A program made the position numbers and the translations under genes. Source: Moniliella sp. 'wahieum' (taxonomy: Eukaryota > Basidiomycota > Moniliellomycetes > Moniliellales > Moniliellaceae). Taken from it: 64,000 bases of DNA. Where the stretch lies: the NCBI GenBank assembly GCA_003971905.1, contig RSEE01000085.1:241903-305902 (forward strand), in the 5' to 3' direction. The notes below the pieces were generated by a model. That model was not told where the DNA came from, ran no database searches, and worked only from the letters and a program-made list of their open reading frames with translations. This document shows, piece by piece, positions 1 through 9,631 of this stretch (position 1 is its first letter; every line of letters starts with the position of its first letter).

Positions 1-841
1 CTTTACCGATGTGGGCAGGGAAACGTTGAGTATGAACACGCATCAAGCAACAGGGTGATCAACGAAGATTAGCATAAGCCCACGGGTACGAGATTGAGGC
101 CTTCATCTTGATATTGAAGGTGGGAAAGAGACAGCCTCTCATTGGTGCTTGCGCCGTAGTAGACGGCCTCAGCAGCATGACATAGTTTGGCTCTCGGACT
201 GCCTCGTAGAACACCCTGAACGTGCCTGAACGTGCCTGAACGACTTGAACTCTCTTTGGATAGGACGCGGTGGGCAGACCAGGACAGGATGTAATGTACC
301 GATGACATTGTCCACACCGACACTCACTGGTACTCAGGTGCGGCGAGAACGTTCATATATCATGTCGCCCTTCACGCGGACAACTCCTTCAATGATCTTC
401 TGCAGTTGTAGTAGAGCCCCTCCCTCCCCTCCTTGCATTGTGCAGCAACGGTGGCTATGCAGGATGAGCAGCGACTATGTACTAGTACTATCAAGAGAAG
501 ATTTTGGGAACAAAATGATCTTGAAGGCCTGACGCATCTACCCAACAAAACGAGCCTCGGAGACGTCGGCGGGAGATGTAGATAGAAACGTAGACAAGTT
601 ATAGACTGCTACAGCCCAGAAGACCCCATCGCCCTGTTGATGTACTTGGCGCCAAGTTGGCCGTGTTGGTTTATGCGATGCTGGAATCATGGCGCTATCA
701 TGACCAATAGATGATTGATGATTCATCCGATGATGCAAATGGTCTCCAACCCCAAACTAGGCCAACACTTGACTGTAGATTCGGAACCTTTGCCATTGGA
801 TTGGTGCGCGTACACTTAGTCCTTCTTGAGTTCCCTACGAA
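1..841. other. No recognisable gene at left edge
   Basis: I see no conserved protein or RNA here. The only pattern is a short direct repeat near 213-242, where the words CCTGAACGTG and CCTGAACG follow one another. Short frames on both strands lack motifs and alternate without coherence. The stretch lies downstream of the proteasome gene and may hold its 3' UTR and part of a gene cut by the window edge. Confidence 0.5.
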
Positions 842-1776
842 TTACCAGCGTCGCACCGGGAAGCTGTTCATCCTCGCCCCCCTGCGCTTCAACCGCATTG
901 AACGGAGCCGCGAGGAGGTTGAGCGCATTTGCAGTGGCGGCACCGACACCGAAGCATCCTCGGCTGTCATCGGTGCATCCTCATCCTTCGTCTCTGCCGT
1001 GGTCTCCGCCTTGGGGTTGCGCACCACAAAGATCTCCAGGCCATCACCAACTTCAATGTGTCGCTCGGTAGCCGAGGTGAAGGAGTCGGTGGCGATGCTG
1101 ATCGCATGTTGGAGAGAAATGTGACCTGGGATGGGCAACAGCCGTCCTGGGGTGGCAGTTTGGTTCTTGTACATTACCTGCGAGTCGAGGAACGGTTGAG
1201 TAGACTTTGAGCCGCGCCTGCCGCTCGGCACACTTCCCGTTCGTACGAGCCGACGGGTCAAAGGAATAGACCGCCCCCTTCCCCTCCTCATCCAGGCCAC
1301 CCAGTACATTCCATACATAGTAAGGGAAGAAGCGCTTTCCATATAGGATTGTGCACAGCATCCGTGCAATGCCCGCCAAGGGCATCGATGTGCCATGCGC
1401 ATAGCGGTACAGTTCCAAGCGAGCCCGGACCAGTTGCACCAGCGCCTCAGCGTCGGCGGCAAACCCGTTCGTCGCCAACGTCGCACGGTCGTTTCTGGTG
1501 GTGCGGTCGTATGAGTATGACATGTGACAAGACAGAAGCACAGAATATTCATAGAGGGGAGGGAGATACGTACAGACGAAAGACGCGAGGCTTGTAGCGG
1601 GTTTGGATGTTGTAGCCTTCAGACTGACGAGTGTCGCCGGCCAAGACACAAAAGTCTTGTCCTGCCACAGCGAGGATGGAGCCGCCGTTGGAGGTGTAGG
1701 GGTTGAAGCCACGCTGGTTGGGTCCAGCCGCAGTCAAGCCGCCTGGGGCCGAGGCAGGAGCAAGCACAGTTTGCAT
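842..1776 (-). CDS. PRE7: 20S proteasome subunit beta type-1 (beta6)
   Basis: Structural (non-catalytic) beta6 subunit of the 20S proteasome core, acting in cytosol and nucleus. The frame from the ATG at 1776 carries the family pattern GGSILAVAGQDFCVLAGDTR followed by SEGYNIQTRYKP. The segment after the intron has RRFFPYYV-type and GGLDEEGKGAVYSFD motifs, and the C-terminal part has SQVMYKNQ and ATERHIEVGDGL. A GTACGT...CCAG intron of 79 nt fits complement 1495-1573. After YSFD the frame breaks twice. Adding one C to a C-run at each site restores the expected family sequence, so I read these as base-call errors and not decay. The C-terminal acidic tail before the stop at 842-844 is longer than in yeast or human. 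It is transcribed divergently from BUD31. Confidence 0.9.
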
Positions 1777-2143
1777 GGGTTGCGGTTACGAGGTGGCGAT
1801 AGAGATGCAGATGGGGTGATGGGGGCGGGCGAGGGTTGGTCGTGAGCTGGCGTGTGCACCGCCGGGGCCCAGCCAGTGGAACGCGTATGCTCAGGCGGGC
1901 GGAATTTGGGGAGGAGGGGGATCGATGATCGGCAATCGGTGATCAATATTCATTTGAGGATGGATGAAATTGCATCTGCGCAACCACCACCTCCGCCTTG
2001 AATTTGGTGTTTGAAGCACCAAAGGGCTACGAGAAGACGACAACGGCAACCGCGACGCTCGTTCAGCTGCCGCAGCCGATCCACTACCCCCTTTTCGCAC
2101 CTGGCCTCCCTGCTCTGCGCGCAGTTCGAGCGGTGACTGTACC
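1777..2143. promoter_or_regulatory. Divergent promoter between PRE7 and BUD31
   Basis: These 367 bases separate two head-to-head genes and must hold both promoters and leaders. The part next to PRE7 is C-rich when read on the gene's strand. The centre contains ATCGATGATCGG and related GATC/ATCGAT words near 1920-1945, which recur in other intergenic regions of the window. No TATA box is evident. Confidence 0.5.
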
Positions 2144-2687
2144 ATGCCCTCCATTCGCACCAGCCGGACCAAGGCTCCCCAGAGGGGTTTGAGGAGATTG
2201 CCGACATTCTGGACGAGTACGAGCGCAAGATGCGAGAGGCGGAGGCCGCGTCGCATGAAGGCAAGCGCCGTACCGAGTCGGTCTGGCCCATTCTGCAGCT
2301 GGCGCACATGCGCACCCGCTATCATTTACGACCTCTACTACAAGCGCGAAGCGATTTCGCGAGAGCTGTACGACTGGCTGATCAAGGAGCGCTATGCGGA
2401 TGCCAAGTACGTATTGAGTATTGACTTGAGGCTGGCTGCGCAGGGGGGAAGTACATACTGACCAGAGGTTGCTTGCTGCACTGTTCGATGGCTGCTCTTC
2501 CAGTCTGATGGCCAAGTGGAAGCGGCAAGGATACGAAAAGTTGTGCTGTGTGCGGTGCATTCAGGCGCGCGACAACAACTACGACGGCGCTACGTGCATC
2601 TGCCGTGTGCCAAAGGCGGTGCTGCGGCCAGGGACGGTGGTGGAATGCCAAAACTGTGGGTGCCGGGGCTGTGCGTCGCAAGACTGA
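2144..2687 (+). CDS. BUD31: Pre-mRNA splicing factor Bud31 (G10 family)
   Basis: Small zinc-binding subunit of the Prp19-associated spliceosome. The start is an ATG in an ACCATGCC context, giving [12 protein letters not shown]. It is followed in an adjacent frame by the G10 signature [19 protein letters not shown] and then [17 protein letters not shown]. An intron of 97 nt (2407-2503, GTACGT...TTCCAG) joins the first exon to [20 protein letters not shown]. The exon ends with the cysteine clusters CICRVP and CGCRGC typical of the family. Total length (about 148 residues) is normal. One missing C in the run near 2175 and one extra C near 2323 break the frame. Both lie in strictly conserved parts, so they are most likely sequencing errors. 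Confidence 0.92.
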
Positions 2688-3549
2688 GTTGAGGAATACG
2701 ATGGATGGATGGCCGATGGTGGTGGGCATGAGGTTCAAGCTAGCTGGCTGAGCTGAAGGGGAACGTGCATGAAGAGGAAACAGGAAGTGCAAAAGGTAGC
2801 ACAAAAGGCTGAGCCGGGGGCAGCACGATGGCCAATGGCCGGACGCCAGGCACTACGCCGTGTATAGAAGGGGGTGGCGGGCGTGAGTGCTGAAGGAGGA
2901 GCTCGACGTGGTTCGGAGGCGAGCGCTGAAAAGGGGAGGCTCAGAGACTGACAGTCGATGAAAAGCGCCCCGGGTGAATAGCAACAGGGAGGAATGCATA
3001 ATGCTAGTTGGCAGTGGCGATGGTGAGCGCCGTGTGCACGCCTGAGGGCCGAGGGGTCTGCTGTGGGTGCGGCTGTGACATGTGGCGGTGGCTGGGGGTG
3101 AGCGCTGGCGCGCTGAACGCGGCCGCGCCCCGACAAAATCACATGGCAATCCCATCCCATCCACCGCAGCCGCGGCGTGCAAGCGCTGGGCGTGCAGTTC
3201 CCTCGAACGCTGACGCGCTCAGGCCAGGGCGGCGCGAGCGCACTGAGGGCTGAGCTGAGCTGAGCTGAGGCCACGCGCGGCGTGCTGGAAAATATTTCCG
3301 CCGTCGGCGCTTGCGTTTGCTCCGCCCGTCGACCCATCCGGCATCCCGACCCTGACTGGGCGCTGGCCAGCCAGGCCCGTGGCTGGCCACGCGGCCGCTG
3401 CGGCTGCGGGCACCGCATCCAACGCACGCGCACGCGCAAGCGCTCCCCGCCGCCCCGCTCCCGTGCCACCGCTCCCGTGCCCCCGCTCCCGTGCCCCCGC
3501 CGCCACCGCCACCGCCACCCCGCCACCACCTCCAGCCACCATCCCCACC
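2688..3549. other. GC-rich intergenic leader region
   Basis: No gene supported. Long frames on both strands here are artefacts of GC-rich low complexity. Notable pieces are GAACGCTGACGCGCTC at 3205-3220, a run of GCTGA repeats at about 3252-3270, and a long C-rich CCACC/CCGCCA leader immediately before the ATG at 3550. Confidence 0.6.
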
Positions 3550-5323
3550 ATGCCCGCCTTTGCGTCCGACTCGGAGCGCACCGAGTCTCCGGCTGCCTCG
3601 CCCGAGCCTGATCCCCATGGCACCCGCACCCGCACCCGCACCGCCAGCCGTACTCGCAGTCGCAGCCGCAGCCACAGTCGCACTCCCAGCCGCAGCCGCA
3701 GCCGCAGTGCCAGCGCCAGCGCCAGCGCCAGTCTTGCCGATACCCCCGCTGCCTCCCCCTCGGCCGCCAGCAAACCCGCCCCGGCCCCCGTACCCCGGCG
3801 GAAGCTCAAGTCGGCAGCGGAAAAGTCGATGGAGATCAACGATCGCGACATCCGTACCCTCTTGCGCGGCGTGCACAAGTGGGGCGACCCAGCGTACCGC
3901 TATGACCAGCTGGTCGAAGAGGCGCGTCTGCAAGGCAAGAATAAGGCCGTCGTCATGCGTACACACGGCCGATCTTCTTGCCATCTGCACTGCCGCTGTC
4001 CAAGCCCACGACCGCCAGCTTCGTGCCATGCTGGCACGCGGTGAGGATGTGTCGAAAGTGCGCCAGAAGGCGGTGCTGGTCAAGTTTCACGGGGTCGACA
4101 AGATCAATGCGGAAACAACGGTCATTCGGCACAACGATCTCGTCTGTTGGGCGAGACGTTGGATCGACTGAGCGAATCAGGCCAGAATGCGTGGCGCGTG
4201 CCGGCCAAGTCGCCAAGACAACCATGAACTGGTCCGTTCCCTGGACCGCCGAAGATGACGCCCACCTGCTTGTTGGGTGTTACCGCTACGGCCTAGGTTC
4301 GTGGGAGCAAGTCGAAGCTGATCCAGGCCTCAAGCTGGCGGGCAAATTCTTCCTATTGGAAGAGAAGGAAAAAAACAAGAAGGTCGAAGAGGCCAAGAAA
4401 GGAAAGCACAAGCCCAAGGCCAGCCCAACCCCAGCGGCTGTGACCGCCGATGACGGTAGCAAAATCAAGCCCATCCCCAGCTCGGTCCACCTTGTACGGA
4501 GGGCAGATTATTTGCTGAAGGTTCTGCGGGAACACGACGATCATCTCAAGGCCATGGTTGCTGATCCGGTGGATCTTTCGATGGGCGAAGGCTTCCCCGC
4601 TCGTGCCTCCGTCGGGCCGGGGGGCGTGTCGCTTGATTACTCTGATTCAGAGGAGGAAGAGGAGACGATGACGATGATATGGACGAGCCCAGTGCAAGGA
4701 ACTACTGCGTCCGTGTCGCAAGCACCTCAAACGTCTGCGAACCGGTCTGGATCCCATGGATCGTGAGCAGACAGTACCTATCCTCAAACTCGCCCTCGCT
4801 GCAATTGGACAACAGATCGAGCGATCGGTCAATGCTCAAGGCCAGAATCAGTCGCGCGCTCAACGCCAGAAGCTCGACCGTCATCTCTGGACGTTTGCAT
4901 CCTACTTTTGGCCTTCGGAGGTACGTCTTCTATCCCTATTCCGTTCATTTTGGATTCACGCTGACATTATCCCAGGTCCAGCCCAGCAAGTTGCGCGACC
5001 TTTTCAACAAGCTTGTCCAAAACGATTCGCCTGTCCTGGAGGAGAGCGTGTCCGATACTCCTTCCCGCTGGAAAGAAGAGCGTCCGGCCAAGCGCAAGCA
5101 CAGCTCCCTGGGTCCTGATTTGGCCAAGAAGCGACGGACAAACGATATGCTGTCACCCCCTCGGCGTATGACTATGACCGTCTTCCCAAGGCTCGGGTTA
5201 CCGCTCCGAGTCCAGAGGGCACGACGCGCTCTCGCCGCGACTCGAAGCGAGACAGCCGCGGCGCGATCATCGGGATTACGGGGACCATCGTTCGCGCTCC
5301 CCACGCCTGGTTGGGGCTCCTAG
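3550..5323 (+). CDS. CHD1 C-terminal module protein (SANT-SLIDE plus DUF4208), no ATPase
   Basis: The product matches only the C-terminal third of the CHD1 chromatin remodeler. The ATG (CCACCATGCC) opens an Arg/Ser/Ala-rich low-complexity tail (RTRTRT, SRSRSHSRTPS). Then comes the CHD1 DNA-binding region: INDRDIRTLLRGVHKWG, a segment with KAVLVKFHGVDKINAE, and the SLIDE-like part TAEDDAHLLVGCYRYGLGSW ending in RADYLLKVLRE. After an acidic linker a DUF4208/CHDCT2-like helical domain follows (KLDRHLWTFASYFWPSE), split by a 55-nt intron (4921-4975, GTACGT...CCCAG). No chromodomains or SNF2 ATPase lie upstream, where BUD31 sits. At least three frame breaks occur within conserved parts. The last 40 residues and the exact stop are uncertain. 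Either a separate DNA-binding partner gene or a relic of a rearranged CHD1. Confidence 0.75.
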
Positions 5324-5495
5324 TTCTATATATCCTTGTCTTTGGCGAGATACCTACCACCTGTACCAGTTCGGAATCCTTCGTTACATCTCACTCGCGT
5401 TTGCACTCGGAGCTCTAGTGCCCCCAGCAACCCGAATTGTTTAGCCAAAGACAATATTGCCATAGTTTCGTCCGCTCGTCTTGCCTACAAGCGGG

Positions 5496-6250
5496 TTACA
5501 GTTCCTCATCTTCATCAACAGCGACAGGTGCCTCGGCTTGCTTTCCTCCTCCTCCTCATCCTCATCGCTGCCCCCCTCGACGTTCAAGAGAGCAAACGCG
5601 TTCTTCGGCTGGGCCGAGGAGCAGCGACCTCCTCATCGTCCGTATCAATGGCCTCAGGCGAGGTAGGTTTGGGCCCAGCGCCCGGGGCAAAACTTGGATT
5701 GTCCTGAGCCTGCGGCGTACCTCGGGGTCCTCCTCCTCGGCAAGGCCCATACCCATCTCGATCAATTCGCCCAGACCATCCGCGTTAGCCCGACGTTCAC
5801 GGCGAGCGAGTTTGCGGGCCTTTTTGCGCCTTGCCCTTGGACTGCAACTGGATCCCCTCGAGTTCTTGCTCGGAAAAGATGGTAGCCAATTGAGAGCGCT
5901 TGCCGAGGTCGGTATGCTTGCGCTCTTGCGCTGCCTTGCGTTGCTTCTCCAACCAGGAGGGAGGTTCTGCGTCGCCTCCACAGGTTCTTCAGATCCTCCG
6001 CCGCGGGGACGGGGACCATCACATCATCTTCCTCCGGCGGGGGCGGGGGTCGGAGACGACGTGGCACCAAATCCTCATCATCTGAGTCCGTGTCGAAACC
6101 AGTGGGTTGAAGGTATGAAGGAACCATCTCTTCCTCCTCATCGGAATCGTCTAGGTCCCTCCGCCTTTTCCCAAGCGAAGTGTGGCGGGTTCGGAAACCA
6201 GAGCAGGGGCCGGGACGGGGGGCAGAGGACAATAGCTTCGTCTTCGTCAT
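5496..6250 (-). CDS. Acidic/basic low-complexity nuclear-type protein, unknown
   Basis: I do not recognise this protein. The ATG at 6250 begins MTKTKLLSSAP. It leads to a basic patch KRRRDLDDSDEEEEMVPS, acidic and proline stretches, NLPPGW, and a helical segment (KQRKAAQERKHTDLGKRSQL, then ATIFSEQELEG) rich in K, R, E and Q. Next comes a basic helix (KKARKLARRERRANADG), and the end is acidic, with NAFALLNVEG and VAVDEDEEL before the stop at 5496-5498. Three frames must be stitched, consistent with indel errors. The start lies only 16 bases beyond the apparent stop of the NUG1-like gene on the same strand. It could therefore be an extension of that protein instead of a separate gene. Nuclear or nucleolar location is a guess from composition. 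Confidence 0.5.
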
Positions 6251-6266
6251 TCCTCGATCGTCTCAA

Positions 6267-7898
6267 CTACGGCGGCACGATCCAATCCTGTTGGGTAGCA
6301 AAACCTGCGTTCGCGGGCTTGGAGCGCTGCGCCGCCTTGGGCTACACTTCCCGGCCCGTGTTGCCCTCGTCGGCGGCTTGAGCACCTTGCAGCGCCTCGT
6401 CCGGATTGTCCAGCCCGGCAAAGAGCGCATCTAGATCAAACTCCTTATCCAATGTGGTCTTGATTTCGCTTGTGGCGTTAATTGCAGCCCGAGCGGCTTC
6501 AGCGTCGGTCTGCTGCGAAACCGAAGACGTAGGTGCCTTGGTGGTCGCATTGGGGTCAACGAGGGCGGGAACGATGAACGAGCGGAGGTGCAGTGCAGTA
6601 CTTGATTTTGCCCACATTCCAATCATGCAGAACCGAGCGGGCTGAACCCTCGAGATCCGGTGCGCCGGTAGCAGATTGTAGCCGTCCTCGGCGCAGGGCG
6701 AGGCGGAGGAGGAAGCGTTGTGCCATAAGTAGGGTAGGGGAGGGAATCGGTTGTGTCACATCCACTTCGTCTCCTTCTTGACCAAGGGAAGAGGAAGGCG
6801 GGAGGTCGTACACTTCTTCCAATTGGGAAATGGGGACACGGGAAAGGATGGCTCGGACGGGAGTGATAGGGTCTTCCAGTAATTCGACCTTAACCACGTT
6901 TCGGAGGGCAGCAGCCATCGTGTCAAACTCAGTCATCCCCTTCCCGGCCGAGGGAGGCTCATGAAATGACACGCCGGGGCAATCGATCAGCCGGATCTTT
7001 TTGTCGAGCGCGACAGATTGGAGCACCTTGGTGTGACCCGGGGTAGAGGCCACACCACATACCCGGGCCCGCTTGAGCGAATTGATCAGGGAAGACTTGC
7101 CCACATTGGGCGCTCCAAAGATCCCGACCGTCAAGGATGTCTTGACTGAAAAGTTACGCGAATAGTTCTTCATTAGCTGCAACAGCGCGGTGGCTCCCAA
7201 AGCCTCGTTGCCTGTGTGCAATGCGCCGGCCCCCGCGGAGGGCACCTTCCCAGCCCCCTGGGCTAGATGAGAGCGCTGCTGCTGCGTCGAGGCCTTGAAT
7301 GCCAAGGTGGTAAAGTCATGGCGTAAAAATTTGAGCCACCGCTCCACGTTTTCTCGCGGCACCAAATCAACCTTGTTGAGAATGAGAATCACCCTTTTTC
7401 CCTGTCCCAAGGCCAGGGTCTCGGTGGTCAAGGACCTACAGGCCATCGGGTCCCGCGCATCCAACACCTCCAATAACACATCCGAAGATGCAATCAGTTC
7501 CTTCAACTGACCCGAGTAGGCACGCAGAGAACTGTCCTTGCCCCCCGTCAATGCTCGGTCCGCCGAAAGGGAGGCATACGTCTCCCCCTCTGCGTCGGGG
7601 CGGAGGGTAAATTGAAAGTCGGATTGGGGCACTTGGGCAACAGTAGCCGTTTCCGACGCAAGGGACCCACCTTCACCAGCTTCGTCCATCTCTACCTCGC
7701 CTCCCCGGACCTCGTCCCGCTCTCGTGCGGCGGCGGCGGCGGCAGCGTACTTGCGATGCTTAAAAAGGCAGGCAGGCCTTCCTTTCCTCCACCGCCATTG
7801 GGGCCGGAAGTAGGAAGCGCGCCTTTCCTTTGGGCACCGTTGCGCTTGTCCTGTCTCCCTTGCTGCTTGCGGCGGCTGGCAGCGGTACGTTGCCCCAT
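6267..7898 (-). CDS. NUG1: Nucleolar circularly permuted GTPase (Nug1/GNL3L family)
   Basis: Ribosome-assembly GTPase of the YlqF/GNL3L/Nug1 group. The N-terminus MGQRTAASRRKQQGRQDKR is basic, as in the family. GTPase motifs appear in permuted order: LNKVDLVP (G4), AFKAST (G5-like), GAPNVGKSSLINSLKR (G1), TPGHTK (G2) and DCPGV (G3). The C-terminal part has SVLHDWNVGKIKY and EIKTTLDKEFDLDALFAG, which also occur in the family. Frame breaks lie at the T-run near 7762, near 6620 and near 6350. I chose the ATG at 7898 because it opens the basic tail; an in-frame upstream ATG at 7973 looks like leader. Expected to act in 60S subunit maturation and export. It shares a 240-bp divergent promoter with RAD10. 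Confidence 0.85.
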
Positions 7899-8138
7899 GG
7901 TTGCGGTCGTCGACGATGGAGGCGCTTGAGTTGATGGGGCGTAGAACCCAGAAAAATTTTGGTGGCGCCGCAATGGAGGAATTGCATATCAAAAAGAAAT
8001 AAAAAATTAAATCACTGGCAGGTTGCACCGACGTCATCAATCAACCAAGTCACCTCGATAATTGCCCAGGGCCATTGTGGCCATTGTGCGTAGTCGGTTG
8101 GTTGCTGGGGCTGCAGTCGGGTCTGTACCACCACCGCC
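7899..8138. promoter_or_regulatory. Divergent promoter between NUG1-like gene and RAD10
   Basis: Only 240 bases separate the two start codons. It includes an A-rich piece near 7995-8010 and a direct repeat GGCCATTGTGGCCATTGTG at about 8071-8089, then a CCACCACCGCC leader just before the RAD10 start. The duplicated GGCCATTGT word may be a shared regulatory site; this is inference from position. Confidence 0.45.
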
Positions 8139-9631
8139 ATGAGTGCCGCTCCTACTGCTGGTTCTGGCGAGGGATCTTCCTCTCACCAACCTGCTCCACC
8201 TGGTAACAGGCCGCGGCCTAGGCCTAGGCCCAGGCCTATCATCCGTGGCTTAGGTGGAGGCAACACCATCCTGGTCAATAAGTCCCAGCGCAAGAACCCG
8301 CTTTTATCGTCAATCAAGGGAGTTGGCTGGGAAATGGCAGAGATTGTGCCTGATTTTCAGATGGGGACGACAGCGATCCTCTTTCTCAGGTTTGTTCTCA
8401 TGTTCTGATGTATTCATTTGCTTTATCTGACACGATCCAGCCTCATGTACCATCGGGCCAAGCCGTACTACATTCAGGAACGGATCCAGAAACTAGGTCG
8501 ATCCTTTGAGCTGCGAGTGTTGCTGGTGATGAATGATGTGCACGACTCGATGACGGATGTGCGCGAGCTTTCGCGCATGGCACTGCTCAATGATTTGGTC
8601 ATCGTCATGGCTTGGAACAACGAAGAGGCTGCGAATTACATTGAGATGTACAAGCTTTTTGAGAAGAAACCTCCTGATGCAATCCGAGGTCGCCCCAGGG
8701 CCGAGTACGGCCAACAGATGGAATCCCTCCTCACCGCGGTGGACCGGGTGAACAAGACAGATGTCGTTACGCTCACTTCCAATTTGGGTTCTCTCGACTC
8801 GATTGTGCGCACCTCGGCGGATCAGTTGTCCTGCCTCACTGGTTTTGGCCCAGCCAAAGTTCGTAACATCCGAGAAGCGTTTCACCAACCCTTCCGCGTG
8901 GGAGAGACACGAACCATGCGCCAACGCAAGGCTCAGGAAGCTATGCACAATACTGAAAGGGAAGCATCGGCTGGGCCAAGGAGGGACCCTTCTCCTGAAG
9001 AAGAAGCCCTCCTTCCTCCAGGCGATCCGGATCTTATGCCCCCTCCACCCCCTGTTGAGGAACGGACTGAAACCCCAGTACCAGATCATCCTGCTCTACG
9101 TGCCGTCATGGCCTTGCGTCGGGAGGGCAAGAGACCTCTCGCTCCCAAACGTACGTTTGGCCCGACCAACACAGAAGAACGGGAACCAAACGGCAACGGT
9201 CGGAAGAAGAGACGAGCGACACTCTTCGGCCTGTACCGCCTGTGCCACAGCAGGCTACAGAGGCGAAGGAGGCAGAGGAAGATTTGGACTTCGAATTGCG
9301 GGACCTGGAAGACTTGGACGAAGCGGCTCAGTTGGCGTTGGCACTTCAGCTCTCTGGTACACAGGGGAAAGGTTCCACAGACCCTCCAACTCCAGCTCCT
9401 CCTGCTTCTGCTCCAGCTCCAGCTCCAGCTCCAGCTCCAGCTCCAGCTCCAGCTCCTGCTCCTGCTCCTCCTACTTCGTCTGCGCCTGCAGCTGAGGAAC
9501 AGAACCCACCGGAGCCCGAGTTTGGTCCCGAGGCAGACGTGGACCTGGATCTAGAGGACTTGGACGACCTGACGGAAGAAGAGCAATTGGCGCTGGCTTT
9601 GCAGATGAGCCAACGGGGGTTTAAGATCTGA
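8139..9631 (+). CDS. RAD10: Rad10/ERCC1 structure-specific endonuclease subunit with C-terminal UIMs
   Basis: Non-catalytic partner of the XPF/Rad1 nuclease in nucleotide excision and crosslink repair. Exon 1 has NTILVNKSQRKNPLL and VPDFQMGTTAILFL, the central-domain signature of ERCC1. A 51-nt intron (8390-8440) joins to SLMYHRAKPYYIQERI, then ELRVLLVMNDVHD and KPPDAIR. A tandem helix-hairpin-helix follows (TADLSCL-like, TGFGPAKVRNIREAF). Beyond the usual end of the family lies a proline/glutamate linker, then (after a frame break near 9190) EEDLDFELRDLEDLDEAAQL, a Pro-Ala repeat coded by a hexanucleotide array, and EEEQLALALQMSQ before the stop. The two ALALQ(L/M)S segments fit ubiquitin-interacting motifs. 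These are not part of standard Rad10. The core call is firm; the UIM call is motif-based. Confidence 0.9.
9411..9468 (+). repeat. Hexanucleotide AGCTCC array coding Pro-Ala
   Basis: Seven exact AGCTCC units from 9415, flanked by TGCTCC variants, encode alternating proline and alanine between the two UIM-like motifs of RAD10. It probably varies in length between strains. Confidence 0.85.

Noticed and set aside
2735-3530. Long minus-strand frames rich in Gly/Ala/Arg
   Set aside because: They are antisense to the C-rich leader and Arg/Ser repeat of the CHD1-module gene, have no domain, and overlap each other in several phases.
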